A stretch of DNA of 64,000 bases from Methylocaldum sp. 14B (GTDB lineage Bacteria > Pseudomonadota > Gammaproteobacteria > Methylococcales > Methylococcaceae). The stretch is taken from NCBI RefSeq assembly GCF_002005105.1, contig NZ_MSCV01000001.1, positions 1-64,000 on the forward strand, written 5' to 3'. How positions within the stretch are numbered: the stretch's first letter is position 1; each line of letters starts with the position of its first letter. A program made the translations under genes and the position numbers. Below are positions 8,507 to 16,557 of this stretch, piece after piece. The notes below the pieces were generated by a model. The model saw only the letters and a program-made list of their open reading frames with translations. It had not been told where the DNA came from and made no database searches.

Positions 8507-9868
8507 TCAAAGAACCGCGAGCCGATAAACGAGCCCCGCCATGGCACAAATACCGATCAGAGGAATAACGCCCAGCTTGAAGCGGAGCAATGCCGTCGCC
8601 GAGGTTAGAGCGATTCCCACGGACAGCCAATCGACAGGGCCGTTCAGGCCGTTGGGCCAGAACAGGTGATAAGCGAAGAACACGGCAAGATTCAATATCA
8701 CGCCCACCATGGCGGCGGTTATGCCGGTCAGGGGCGCGGTGAACTTGATGTTGCCATGGGTCGCTTCCGCCAGCGGCCCGCCCAGCAGGACGAGCAGAAA
8801 CGACGGCAGAAACGTGAAATAGGTCGCGATCACCGCCCCGGCGGCACCTCCGAGCAAGGGCGCGCCGTCGATCAAATCCTTACTCCAGCCGGCCAGGAAG
8901 CCCACGAAGGTAACCACCATAATCAAAGGACCCGGCGTGGTTTCTCCCAATGCCAGCCCATCCATCATTTGGGGAGCGGTCAGCCAGTGGTAATGCTCGA
9001 CCGCCCCTTGATAAACGTAAGGCAGCACCGAGTAGGCGCCGCCGAAAGTCAGCAGGGCGGTTTTGGTGAAGAACCAGCCCATCTGAACGGCATCTCCCTG
9101 CCAGCCCCGATCCTGATCCAGGAGCGCCAGGATTCCTCCCCACGAAATCAGTCCGACGATCGCCAGGGCCATCAGCCTCGGCCGGGACAGCCTGGCGTGA
9201 TCCGGCGTCGGCGTGCGGTCGTCTATGATCGATGGACCGAAGTTCTTGTCGGGGTTGCCGTGATCATCCGCGGCCCGGAAAAATCGCGGTGCGAGACGTC
9301 CGCCCAGGGCACCCAGCAGGGCCGCAGCCAGAATGATGGCGGGGAAAGGAACGGAGAGCACCGAAATGGCAAGAAAGGCCAGCACGGCGATGCTCCAAAG
9401 GACGCCGTTTTTCAGTGCCCGTGAACCGATGCGATAGGCGGCGAAAACCACGATCGCCACCACCGCCGGCTTGATGCCGTAGAGCACGCCGGCAACCGCC
9501 GGCAGACTGCCGAAAGTCATGTAAATCCAGGACAGCAGGATCAGAATGGCCAGAGAGGGCAGGATGAACAGGACGCCGGCGGCGATTCCGCCTCTGAGGC
9601 CATGGAGCAGCCAGCCGATATAGGTGGCCAGTTGCAAGGCTTCCGGCCCCGGCAGGAGCATGCAGTAGTTGAGGGCATGAAGATAGCGCCGCTCCGAAAT
9701 CCAGCGCCGCCGTTCCACCAGTTCCTGGTGCATGATGGCGATTTGCCCGGCTGGCCCCCCGAAGCTGATGAAGCCCAGTTTCAGCCAGAACCGCAAGGCT
9801 TCGCCGAAGTTGACGGTGGGATTTTCGTTTGTAGCGAGGTATTCGATCGGGCCGTTTTGCTGATCCAT
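8507..9868 (-). CDS. chrA: Chromate transporter, CHR family, long two-domain form
   Basis: This 453-residue inner-membrane protein has two homologous halves typical of long-chain ChrA. The first starts FWLKLGFISFGGPAGQIAIM and contains YCMLLPGPEALQLATYIGWL. The second contains GWFFTKTALLTFGGAYSVLP followed by GLALGETTPGPLIMVVTFVG. CHR proteins move chromate and possibly sulfate-like oxyanions; resistance forms export chromate. The substrate is inferred from family only. It is a single gene with repeats on both sides; a small element with inverted repeats begins at its start codon. Confidence 0.9.
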   Translation of the reverse strand: MDQQNGPIEYLATNENPTVNFGEALRFWLKLGFISFGGPAGQIAIMHQELVERRRWISERRYLHALNYCMLLPGPEALQLATYIGWLLHGLRGGIAAGVLFILPSLAILILLSWIYMTFGSLPAVAGVLYGIKPAVVAIVVFAAYRIGSRALKNGVLWSIAVLAFLAISVLSVPFPAIILAAALLGALGGRLAPRFFRAADDHGNPDKNFGPSIIDDRTPTPDHARLSRPRLMALAIVGLISWGGILALLDQDRGWQGDAVQMGWFFTKTALLTFGGAYSVLPYVYQGAVEHYHWLTAPQMMDGLALGETTPGPLIMVVTFVGFLAGWSKDLIDGAPLLGGAAGAVIATYFTFLPSFLLVLLGGPLAEATHGNIKFTAPLTGITAAMVGVILNLAVFFAYHLFWPNGLNGPVDWLSVGIALTSATALLRFKLGVIPLIGICAMAGLVYRLAVL

Positions 9869-10115
9869 TATTATCCGAGAAACGGCAGTTGGACGTGACG
9901 GAGTGTGCGGCGGGCGGGTCGCCTGGCAAGGCGCGACGCCGCCGCGGGGTAGTCTCCCGCAAGAAGGAGCAACGCCGCCAGGTGGCCCGCCCGCCGTGCA
10001 ATCGGGTGCGTAGCGGCTTCACCCAAAAGGTGAGATTGATGCAGGGCGGGACGTTCAGGATTCATCGGGCTTTTCTGGTGCATCGAAGCGGTCAACTGCC
10101 GTTTCTAGGATTATT
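9869..10115. mobile_element. MITE-like element, about 247 bp
   Basis: The ends form an inverted repeat: AGAAACGGCAGTTG (9878-9891) matches CAACTGCCGTTTCT (10093-10106) exactly, and the match extends imperfectly outward to about 23 bp. Flanking ATTAT sequences on both sides could be a target duplication. The interior is GC-rich with several internal pairings and has no convincing gene; an 84-codon plus frame and a 74-codon minus frame look random. A similar single end (ACTGCCGTTTCTGGG) occurs near 39296. It is a non-autonomous element or the remnant of a larger one. Confidence 0.5.
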
Positions 10116-10158
10116 GGTGCCGAAACCTTGGGCGACCCAATAACGGCCGCGACATATT

Positions 10159-10749
10159 TTAACCGTCAATCAACCGGCGCAGCAGTTCGAATCCTTCTTC
10201 CCAATCGTCCAAGCCGCTCGATGCATTGATATGTCCGCACGGCGCGATCTCGACAAGTTGGCTGCCCCAAGCCGCCGCACAGCGCCGAGCGTAATCCGGG
10301 CTGCCGTAGGGATCGTCGGGACTGGCGACGACCGTACTCGGGAATGGGAGGTTCATGCGGGGCACCGGCGAAAAGCCTACGGCGCCACTTGGAAAAGTCG
10401 CCAAAGAGGGATCGGGAGGTGCGACCAGCAATGCGCCATGAATCGAACGCCCCATCTGCTGGGCCCAGTGGGCAACGAGGAGACACCCCAAGCTGTGTGC
10501 AACGAGTACGGTGTGCGGTCCGGATTCCGATACGGCGATTTCGAGTTGCTCGATCCAGTCGCCGCAAACCGGATTATTCCATTCTTTTTGTTGAACCCGG
10601 CGGAACTCGGGATGCTTGATTTCCCATCGGGTTTGCCAGTGTTCGGACCCGGAGTTGCCGATACCGGGAACTATGAGTACCGGGTTTTGAATGCGAACCT
10701 CAACTATCGGTACAACGTCTCGTCGGATGGGCGCAGGTCGATAAGCCAT
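10159..10749 (-). CDS. RBBP9/YdeN-family serine hydrolase
   Basis: This small (about 196 residues) alpha/beta hydrolase has an oxyanion segment VLIVPGIGNSGSEHWQ, a nucleophile elbow AHSLGC (Ser about 86), an acid in SPDDPYG and the catalytic histidine in CGHINA. All three triad residues are present. The RBBP9/YdeN family contains small serine hydrolases and esterases whose natural substrates are mostly unknown. The gene starts 13 bp after the cysA stop and may be read through from the cys operon. The first ~18 residues look atypical, so the real start may be a few codons further in. Confidence 0.82.
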   Translation of the reverse strand: MAYRPAPIRRDVVPIVEVRIQNPVLIVPGIGNSGSEHWQTRWEIKHPEFRRVQQKEWNNPVCGDWIEQLEIAVSESGPHTVLVAHSLGCLLVAHWAQQMGRSIHGALLVAPPDPSLATFPSGAVGFSPVPRMNLPFPSTVVASPDDPYGSPDYARRCAAAWGSQLVEIAPCGHINASSGLDDWEEGFELLRRLIDG

Positions 10750-10762
10750 GTCGATTCCCCGG

Positions 10763-11857
10763 CTACCGATTGACGGCTTCCAGCGTCGTTTCCCGCTTCG
10801 TGTTGCCGTCGAATGTCCTAAGGCGCTTCGGCTGTAAGTAAACTTTATCGCCTTCGCTCAAGCCTTTGCGGCCGAACTGGTCGCGGGTCAGTTCGACTTC
10901 CACGGACCCGCGATCGTCGATGCGTTCCAGTTCGATGCGCACGGTGGCTCCCAGCGGACGGATATCGCGTATCTTGGCGGCGATGGTGCCGGTGCCGCCG
11001 CCGTCTCGCAGGATCTCGATTTCATGGGGCCGTACGTAGAAGATCGCCGATTCCGGATGATCGGAGCCGCCGGTGAGGTCCACCTGGGTTTCGCCGATGC
11101 GGGCATGGCCGTCGTGGACGCGACCGTGGAACAGGTTGACGTCGCCCAGAAAGTGGTAGACGAAGGGCGTTTCCGGGTGGTCATAAACTTCGTCGGGCGT
11201 CCCGATCTGCTCGACCCGGCCCTCGTTCAGCACCACCACGCGGTCGGCCACTTCCAGAGCCTCTTCCTGATCGTGGGTGACGAACACGCTGGTGACGTGC
11301 AATTCGTCGTGCAAACGTCGCAGCCAGCGGCGCAAATCCTTGCGGACCTTGGCGTCGAGTGCGCCGAACGGTTCGTCGAGGAGCAGCACCTTGGGTTCGA
11401 CCGCCAAGGCTCGGGCCAAGGCGATGCGCTGGCGCTGGCCGCCCGACAACTGGCCGGGATAACGGTCGGCCAGCCAATCCAGCTGCACCAGGTTCAGCAA
11501 GTCGTGTACCTTGCGCCGGATTTCGCTTTCCGAAGGTCGCTGACCTCGCGGCCGGACCCGAAGACCGAAGGCGATGTTCTCGAATACCGTCATGTGGCGG
11601 AACAGGGCGTAATGCTGAAACACGAATCCGACTTGCCGTTCCCGTACGTGGCGGTTGGTCGCATCCTCGCCGTAAAACAGGATAGAGCCCGAATCGGGTG
11701 CCTCCAGCCCCGCGATGATGCGCAGCAAGGTCGTCTTGCCGCAGCCGGAAGGCCCCAAGAGCGCCACCAGTTCGCCGCTGCCGATGTTCAAGGTAATGTT
11801 CTTAAGAGCCTTGAATCGGCCGAAGGATTTTTCCACGTCGTTGATTTCTATGCTCAT
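10763..11857 (-). CDS. cysA: Sulfate/thiosulfate ABC transporter ATP-binding protein CysA
   Basis: This 364-residue ATPase has Walker [10 protein letters not shown] (35-43), signature LSGGQRQR, Walker [13 protein letters not shown] and switch histidine VTHD. A C-terminal regulatory TOBE-like domain follows from about residue 240. The CysA-specific N-terminus ([20 protein letters not shown]) and its length match the family. It energises CysT/CysW for sulfate import. It is third in the minus-strand cysT-cysW-cysA order, 106 bp after cysW, with a short repeat in the gap (11914-11960). Confidence 0.95.
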   Translation of the reverse strand: MSIEINDVEKSFGRFKALKNITLNIGSGELVALLGPSGCGKTTLLRIIAGLEAPDSGSILFYGEDATNRHVRERQVGFVFQHYALFRHMTVFENIAFGLRVRPRGQRPSESEIRRKVHDLLNLVQLDWLADRYPGQLSGGQRQRIALARALAVEPKVLLLDEPFGALDAKVRKDLRRWLRRLHDELHVTSVFVTHDQEEALEVADRVVVLNEGRVEQIGTPDEVYDHPETPFVYHFLGDVNLFHGRVHDGHARIGETQVDLTGGSDHPESAIFYVRPHEIEILRDGGGTGTIAAKIRDIRPLGATVRIELERIDDRGSVEVELTRDQFGRKGLSEGDKVYLQPKRLRTFDGNTKRETTLEAVNR

Positions 11858-11913
11858 ATCGGAGTGCTCCTGGATTTTTGTAGAGCGGCTTAGCAGGGAT
11901 GGACCTTCTGATT

Positions 11914-11960
11914 CGGCGGGTTACGCTTTCGGCGGGTTACGCTGCGCTAACCCGCCCTAC
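11914..11960. repeat. Dispersed GGCGGGTTACGC palindrome
   Basis: GCGGGTTACGCTGCGCTAACCCGC forms a hairpin next to a direct partial copy (CGGCGGGTTACGCTTT). It belongs to the same loose family of GGGTTA/TAACCC repeats seen at 45633, 50291 and 61068, and lies between cysW and cysA. Confidence 0.75.
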
Positions 11961-11963
11961 GAC

Positions 11964-12842
11964 CTACGATCGATCGACGGTCTGCTGTTTGATGCGCCAT
12001 TCGAGAATGCTCTTGGCCGCCAGCGTCACCAAAGCCAGCAGCGCCAGCACGGAAGCCACCGCGAACGCCGCGGCGCTGTTGTATTCGTTGTACAGAATCT
12101 CCACGTGCAGCGGGATGGTGTTGGTCATTCCCCGGATATGGCCGGACACCACCGATACCGCGCCGAATTCGCCCATGGCGCGCGCGTTGCAGAGAATCAC
12201 GCCGTAGAGCAGGCCCCATTTGACGTTGGGCAGGGTGACGCGCCAGAAGGCCTGCCAGCCGGAGGCGCCCAAGACGATCGCGGCTTCCTCTTCCTCGGTG
12301 CCCTGCGCCTGCATGAGCGGAACGAGTTCGCGGGCTACGAACGGAAAGGTGACGAAAATCGTGGCCAGGACAATGCCGGGGACGGCGAAGATCAGCTTGA
12401 TGTCGTGCTCTTGCAGCCACGGGCCGAGCCAGCCCTGGAGTCCGAACAGCAGCACGTAGATCAGTCCCGAGACCACCGGCGATACCGAGAACGGTAGGTC
12501 GATCAGGGTCATCAACAGGCTTTTTCCCGGAAATTCGAATTTGGCGATAGCCCAGGCGGCAGCGATGCCGAACACCAGGTTCAGCGGCACGGCGATGGCC
12601 GCCGCCAAGACCGTCAGCCACATGGCGGAAAGCGCATTGGGCTCGATCAGCGCGGCTCCATACGCAGCCCAGCCTTTGCCGAGGGCTTGGGTGAATACGA
12701 CGGTCAGCGGCAAAAACAGAAAGCCGAACAGAAAAGCCAGGGCCAAAGCGGTCAGCAGCCAGCGGACGAGCGCCGGCTCGCGATTCGTACGGCTGGCGGT
12801 GCGGGTTCGGCTGATCGATGAAGGGAGGGCAATCGAAGACAT
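11964..12842 (-). CDS. cysW: Sulfate ABC transporter permease CysW
   Basis: This 292-residue inner-membrane permease has about six membrane helices, the first being [20 protein letters not shown]. The cytoplasmic EAA loop is [20 protein letters not shown], followed by [11 protein letters not shown]. With CysT it forms the translocation path for sulfate or thiosulfate. It ends with a short basic tail ([12 protein letters not shown]). It is 19 bp downstream of cysT. Confidence 0.94.
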   Translation of the reverse strand: MSSIALPSSISRTRTASRTNREPALVRWLLTALALAFLFGFLFLPLTVVFTQALGKGWAAYGAALIEPNALSAMWLTVLAAAIAVPLNLVFGIAAAWAIAKFEFPGKSLLMTLIDLPFSVSPVVSGLIYVLLFGLQGWLGPWLQEHDIKLIFAVPGIVLATIFVTFPFVARELVPLMQAQGTEEEEAAIVLGASGWQAFWRVTLPNVKWGLLYGVILCNARAMGEFGAVSVVSGHIRGMTNTIPLHVEILYNEYNSAAAFAVASVLALLALVTLAAKSILEWRIKQQTVDRS

Positions 12843-12861
12843 TTGGTATTCCTTGCAAATG

Positions 12862-13701
12862 TTAAGCGCGGCGCAGTTGGCTCCAGCGCTGGAGCCCGTT
12901 GATGGCCAGCAGCAGGCCGAACGATACGATCAGCATGGACACGGCCAAGGCCGTGGCGCCGGCGTAGTCGTACTGTTCCAGCTTGGTGATGATGAGGAGC
13001 GGCGTGATTTCCGAAACCATAGGAATATTGCCGGCGACGAAAATGACCGAACCGTATTCGCCGACGGCGCGGGCGAAGGCCAGGGCAAATCCGGTCAGGA
13101 GCGCCGGCAGCAGCGTCGGCAGGATAACCTTTTGAAAGGTCTGCCAGCGATTGGCGCCGAGGCTGGCCGCGGCTTCCTCCAATTCGGTCTCGAAATCCTC
13201 CAGGATCGGCTGAACCGTGCGGACGACAAAGGGCAGGCCGATGAAGGTCAACGCGAGAATCACGCCCAGCGGCGTGTACGCGATCTTGATCCCCAAGGGA
13301 GTAAAGATCTGGCCGATCCAGCCCTTGCTCGAATAAAGTGTCGCCAGCGCAATGCCGGCCACGGCGGTCGGCAAGGCAAACGGCAAGTCGACGAAGGCGT
13401 CCACGAGCTTTTTGCCGAAGAAGTCGTAGCGGACCAGAACCCAGGCCACCAGCAGCCCGAATACGGCATTGATGCAGGCACCGGCCAGCGCGGCCCCGAA
13501 AGTCAGCTTGTAAGAGGCCAAAACCCGCGGGGCGGTAATCACTGTCCAGAATCCGTCCCAACCCAGCGTGGCGCTCTTCAGAACCGTTGCCGAGAGGGGC
13601 ACCAGCACGATGAGACTCAAGTATGTCAACGTGAATCCCAGGGTTATCGAAAAACCGGGCAATACTCCATGTTTTTTCAGCATCGCCAAGAGAGCTCCCA
13701 T
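12862..13701 (-). CDS. cysT: Sulfate ABC transporter permease CysT (CysU)
   Basis: This 279-residue permease has a first helix [20 protein letters not shown] and the EAA loop [20 protein letters not shown]; the total is about six membrane spans. It is the partner of CysW in the sulfate/thiosulfate importer. It is the first gene of the cys operon. The cognate binding protein gene is not here; a sulfate-binding protein lies 11.6 kb away at 25318. The AT-rich region upstream carries a TATAAT hexamer on the minus strand. Confidence 0.94.
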   Translation of the reverse strand: MGALLAMLKKHGVLPGFSITLGFTLTYLSLIVLVPLSATVLKSATLGWDGFWTVITAPRVLASYKLTFGAALAGACINAVFGLLVAWVLVRYDFFGKKLVDAFVDLPFALPTAVAGIALATLYSSKGWIGQIFTPLGIKIAYTPLGVILALTFIGLPFVVRTVQPILEDFETELEEAAASLGANRWQTFQKVILPTLLPALLTGFALAFARAVGEYGSVIFVAGNIPMVSEITPLLIITKLEQYDYAGATALAVSMLIVSFGLLLAINGLQRWSQLRRA

Positions 13702-13739
13702 CAGGTGTGAGGTTGTTTGCTTGTACGATAACAGCGCAC

Positions 13740-13790
13740 GGTTATTCTCAAAAATAATAAAAATGCTTGTTATTATAACCAGAAGTCATT
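13740..13790 (-). promoter_or_regulatory. AT-rich promoter region of cysT
   Basis: On the minus strand this segment reads GGTTATAATAACAAGC, containing a perfect TATAAT -10 hexamer, followed by an A+T-rich tract (ATTTTTATTATTTTTGAGAA). It sits 40-90 bp before the cysT ATG. The AT-rich block resembles the kind of site used by CysB-type activators, and a similar block precedes the DUF2292-porin-Sbp operon (28417-28475). No clear -35 box was found; CysB control is inference. Confidence 0.4.
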
Positions 13791-14190
13791 ATTGGGCAGG
13801 TACAACCGGCCAAGGTCACTCAATGAAATCGACCTGGCTTGGCTATCTGATCGCACGGCAATTGGAGTGTCACCTTGCCGCAGAAATTTCGGAAGCAGTT
13901 TTGGCTCAACGCAGCCGCATGGGTCGTATGAGAGATTCTTGGCAGCGCGATGATCTCGCCCGCCGGTTGTGTGGGACACGCTACCGAGCGGGTGAGAGCG
14001 ATTCGTCACCGCAGGCACAGGTGCCTGGTCCTCGTGCCGACGGTAGATCCGTCCGGGCTTGGTTTGCTTCCACCACCGGCACGATCCTATGGGCATGTTC
14101 TCGTGACAGGCGAACCGGCGGTGGAAGAGCCACCGCTTGCGCATTGATCTGAGTCTTCAAAGCATCATAAAAAAAAGCAAGGGTTCCGCC
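13791..14190. other. Long non-coding stretch with hairpins, function unknown
   Basis: I see no convincing gene. Open frames on both strands (for example 109 codons from 13823 plus and 123 codons at 13773-14144 minus) have no recognisable domain or ribosome site. The DNA holds clear hairpins: GCAGGCACAGGTGCCTGG around 14009-14031, and GCGGTGG-AAGAG-CCACCGC around 14121-14140. It may hold a structured RNA, a decayed gene, or the 5' end of the exopolysaccharide operon transcript. Confidence 0.3.
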
Positions 14191-14197
14191 GCCCCGG

Positions 14198-14248
14198 TGT
14201 CAGAAAATTTTACAAGTCATGGGCCGGTCGCCGGTAGCGCATTTGCTA
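14198..14248 (+). promoter_or_regulatory. Candidate sigma-54 promoter with upstream TGTCAG box
   Basis: CGGTAGCGCATTTGCT (14232-14247) carries GG and GC spaced 12 bp apart, with TTGC at the -12 element as in RpoN promoters, although the -24 element is imperfect (GGTA instead of GGCA). Immediately upstream, TGTCAGAAAATTTTACA (14198-14214) is an interrupted palindrome of the type expected for an activator site. PEP-CTERM/exosortase polysaccharide genes are commonly under RpoN with a PrsR-type activator. It faces the exopolysaccharide locus, but about 970 bp lie between it and the first gene. Confidence 0.4.
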
Positions 14249-14393
14249 TCACGAAATTAAGAAAAATCAAACTTTTACGAAAGATCAGGTCAGGTTTTTG
14301 GCAAGGCTGAGCTTTCAAAGCTAACTGCATATCAGGTTTCTACGAAACATCGAAGGATCCGGATGTTTCAGGGACTTTACGGCGCCAATTTCC

Positions 14394-14711
14394 GTGTTAC
14401 CTAGAAAGTGTATTGAAGAACAAATAGATGAATGTCTGGCACAAAAATTGACTGAACTGTGGCAGCGTCTGGAAAAGGCGCTTTGTGCGCAATCCGGCCG
14501 TTCATCTTTTATTAGGATTGCGTCCCGGCGAGGGGCATTCGTCGAGCGAGACTCGCGGATCTCAAGGACGCGGCCGGGCGAAATAATCGGCATTTGCTGT
14601 CTTCACGCCTACATACCGACAAGGATAAGGATGATGTCGTATGAAAACGATTGCAGGAAAAGTACTAGCCCGCATTTCTCACACCCCTTCCAATCGCAAA
14701 CGGGCCTTTAG
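14394..14711 (+). CDS. Hypothetical small ORF whose 3' end is MITE sequence
   Basis: This 105-codon frame with a GTG start begins VLPRKCIEEQIDECLAQKLT, a helical, protein-like stretch, then becomes basic. From residue 91 onward it is encoded by the mobile element that begins at 14665, so the original C-terminus is lost if this was a gene. No domain was recognised and the ribosome site is weak. It may be a truncated gene or chance. Confidence 0.25.
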   Translation: MLPRKCIEEQIDECLAQKLTELWQRLEKALCAQSGRSSFIRIASRRGAFVERDSRISRTRPGEIIGICCLHAYIPTRIRMMSYENDCRKSTSPHFSHPFQSQTGL

Positions 14712-15058
14712 TCGGCCCCTTCCAATCGCAAACGGTCGCATCGGGAGCGCCGAAGCGACCCTTCCTACTGCGGACGCCGCCCAATCGCAAACGGTCGCTT
14801 TAGTCGCGACCCTTCCACTTACTGTGACACGCCGTCTTTGCGCTACGCCATCCGGCTGCGCACAAAGTCCAGGGCAGCCTTCCTTGGCCGCCCGCTCAGC
14901 GGGCCCATCCTTCACCGGAGGATGGGCTTCTCCGCCTCGCCCCTCTCGCTGGCTCGACGTAGTGTCAGCTACGCCTTCGCCGTCGCTCAGTCCGTGCGGC
15001 GCGCCACAGCGGCGTCTCGACGCCCTCGCGACGAAAGGGTGTGAGAAATGCGGGCTAG
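14665..15058. mobile_element. MITE of 394 bp with perfect 22 bp terminal inverted repeats
   Basis: The left end CTAGCCCGCATTTCTCACAC (14665-14684, plus CC) is exactly repeated in reverse complement at 15037-15058 (GGGTGTGAGAAATGCGGGCT, plus AG). There is no transposase; the interior holds copies of the TCCAATCGCAAACGG repeat and a hairpin-rich segment (GGGCCCATCCTTC...GGATGGGC). The ends look like those of a transposon family that could supply transposase in trans. It separates the candidate sigma-54 promoter from the exopolysaccharide operon. Confidence 0.85.
14687..14818. repeat. TCCAATCGCAAACGG repeats inside the MITE
   Basis: Three copies of the unit seen in tandem at 8191-8305 occur here, with GGGCC/GGCCC or GTCGC/GCGAC as the internal pairing instead of GGACC/GGTCC. 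The stem changes are compensatory, which suggests that the hairpin is the conserved feature. Confidence 0.75.
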
Positions 15059-15222
15059 TCTGGTGGTCCTCAATAGCGCGAGCGTCGCCAGGTTTCAATC
15101 AAGCTTATTGAAAAGCTGTCTCGATTTCCCGATCGGGTTTTGATCGGCCTCGGCCCACCACATCGAGGCTTTCGACATTCCGCTATTGCTGCCGGTCAAT
15201 AGCTGTTTTAAGGAGAAAACGA

Positions 15223-16557
15223 ATGTCAACAACGGAATATTTCCTGTCTTTAGAAAGTTTGCCCGACCAGAATATTCAGCACCCGACTAATCCTGAATCT
15301 ACGGGATTTAACCGCACATTCATTCGTCTGATCGCAATAGCATTGATAGCGTTATGCATGGCGGTCGTATTGGGGGTACGCTGGAGCAATTTTACCTATT
15401 ACTGGTACCAGCCGTTCGTGAATGCCTACTCGATTACGGTTGGAGTATTTATTATTTCGCGCTTCGTGCTTTCCGTTTTTTATAAACCGCCGAAGGATGT
15501 CGGTATAGCGCCTACAGTCAGTATCATCATTACCGCTTTCAACGAAGAAGAAGCGATTTACCGAACTGTCGAATGCTGTTATTCCGTCGATTATCCGCCC
15601 GAGAATTTCGAAGTGATTGTCGTCGACGATGGATCGACCGACGGTACATTGAGGGAAGTCAGTCGCGCTCAAGAACGCTGGCCGCAACTCACGCTGGTGT
15701 CCTTCGATCGCAATAAAGGGAAACGCGAGGCGATGGCGGCCGGAGCCCGCGTATCGAGCGGGGAAATCCTGGTTTATGTGGACTCGGACAGTTTTGTCCG
15801 GCGAGATGGGATAAAAAAAATCGTCCAGGGCTTTGCCGATCCCACGGTCGCCGCGGTAGCCGGACATACCGAGGTCGCAAACGTCGCAGAAAATGGCCTC
15901 ACCCGGATGCAACAGGCACGCTACTATGTGGCATTCCGAGTTATCAAGGCCGCTGAGAGTATATTCGGCGCCGTTACCTGCTGTCCCGGTTGTTTCTCCG
16001 CTTACCGCCGTAGTTGTGTGATGGAGGTTCTCGATCGCTGGCTCAACCAGCATTTTCTCGGCGTTCGCGCTACCTTCGGAGATGACCGCAGCTTGACCAA
16101 TATGCTGCTGCGCAAATATCGCGTGATTTACTCGGGAGAAGCGATTGCTACGACTATCGTCCCCGAAAAGCATCGGAAATTTCTCAAACAGCAGCTGCGC
16201 TGGAAAAAGTCGTGGTTCCGAGAAAGTTTAATCGCCGCGACTTTTATGTGGAAAAAACCTCCGCTTGCAGCCGTCGCTTTTTATGCCCAATTGCTGTTCC
16301 CGATAGTGGCTCCCATCCTGATACTTCGTATGTGTCTATGGCTGCCGATCGCCAATAACGATTTCATATCGCCGATGGTGTACTTTCTCGGCACGGTAAT
16401 GATAGGGCTTATGTTTTCGGCTTATTACCTTTTCTGGAAATCCGATAGAAACTGGATTTATGGCCTTTATTTTACGATTTATTACATGATCTTCTTGGTT
16501 TGGCAGATGCCGTATGCGATTGCCACTCAGCGAAACAACGGATGGGGGACGCGGTGA
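15223..16557 (+). CDS. HasA/NodC-type processive glycosyltransferase (family 2)
   Basis: This 444-residue membrane synthase has two N-terminal helices (about 33-52 and 66-86), a GT2 catalytic domain and three C-terminal helices (about 351-374, 384-405, 412-433). Catalytic motifs are present: VVDDGSTDG (133-141), DSD (187-189), GDDRSLTN (286-293, the acceptor-base motif in the hyaluronan/chitin-synthase form) and QQLRW (323-327). Such enzymes polymerise beta-linked (acetyl)hexosamine or uronic-acid chains and extrude them through the inner membrane. A good ribosome site (TAAGGAG) precedes the ATG. The stop overlaps the next start by one base. The presence of deacetylase-like genes downstream favours an N-acetylhexosamine polymer. 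Confidence 0.9.
   Translation: MSTTEYFLSLESLPDQNIQHPTNPESTGFNRTFIRLIAIALIALCMAVVLGVRWSNFTYYWYQPFVNAYSITVGVFIISRFVLSVFYKPPKDVGIAPTVSIIITAFNEEEAIYRTVECCYSVDYPPENFEVIVVDDGSTDGTLREVSRAQERWPQLTLVSFDRNKGKREAMAAGARVSSGEILVYVDSDSFVRRDGIKKIVQGFADPTVAAVAGHTEVANVAENGLTRMQQARYYVAFRVIKAAESIFGAVTCCPGCFSAYRRSCVMEVLDRWLNQHFLGVRATFGDDRSLTNMLLRKYRVIYSGEAIATTIVPEKHRKFLKQQLRWKKSWFRESLIAATFMWKKPPLAAVAFYAQLLFPIVAPILILRMCLWLPIANNDFISPMVYFLGTVMIGLMFSAYYLFWKSDRNWIYGLYFTIYYMIFLVWQMPYAIATQRNNGWGTR

Noticed and set aside
9889-10143. 84-codon plus-strand ORF next to chrA
   Set aside because: It lies mostly inside the small inverted-repeat element, has no ribosome site and shows arginine-rich random composition.
13940-14060. 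RNase P RNA, tmRNA or a GEMM (c-di-GMP) riboswitch
   Set aside because: The hairpins do not carry the conserved core sequences of any of these RNAs.
13773-14144. 123-codon minus-strand ORF upstream of cysT
   Set aside because: It has no recognisable domain, biased residues and no ribosome site; the region shows hairpins instead.
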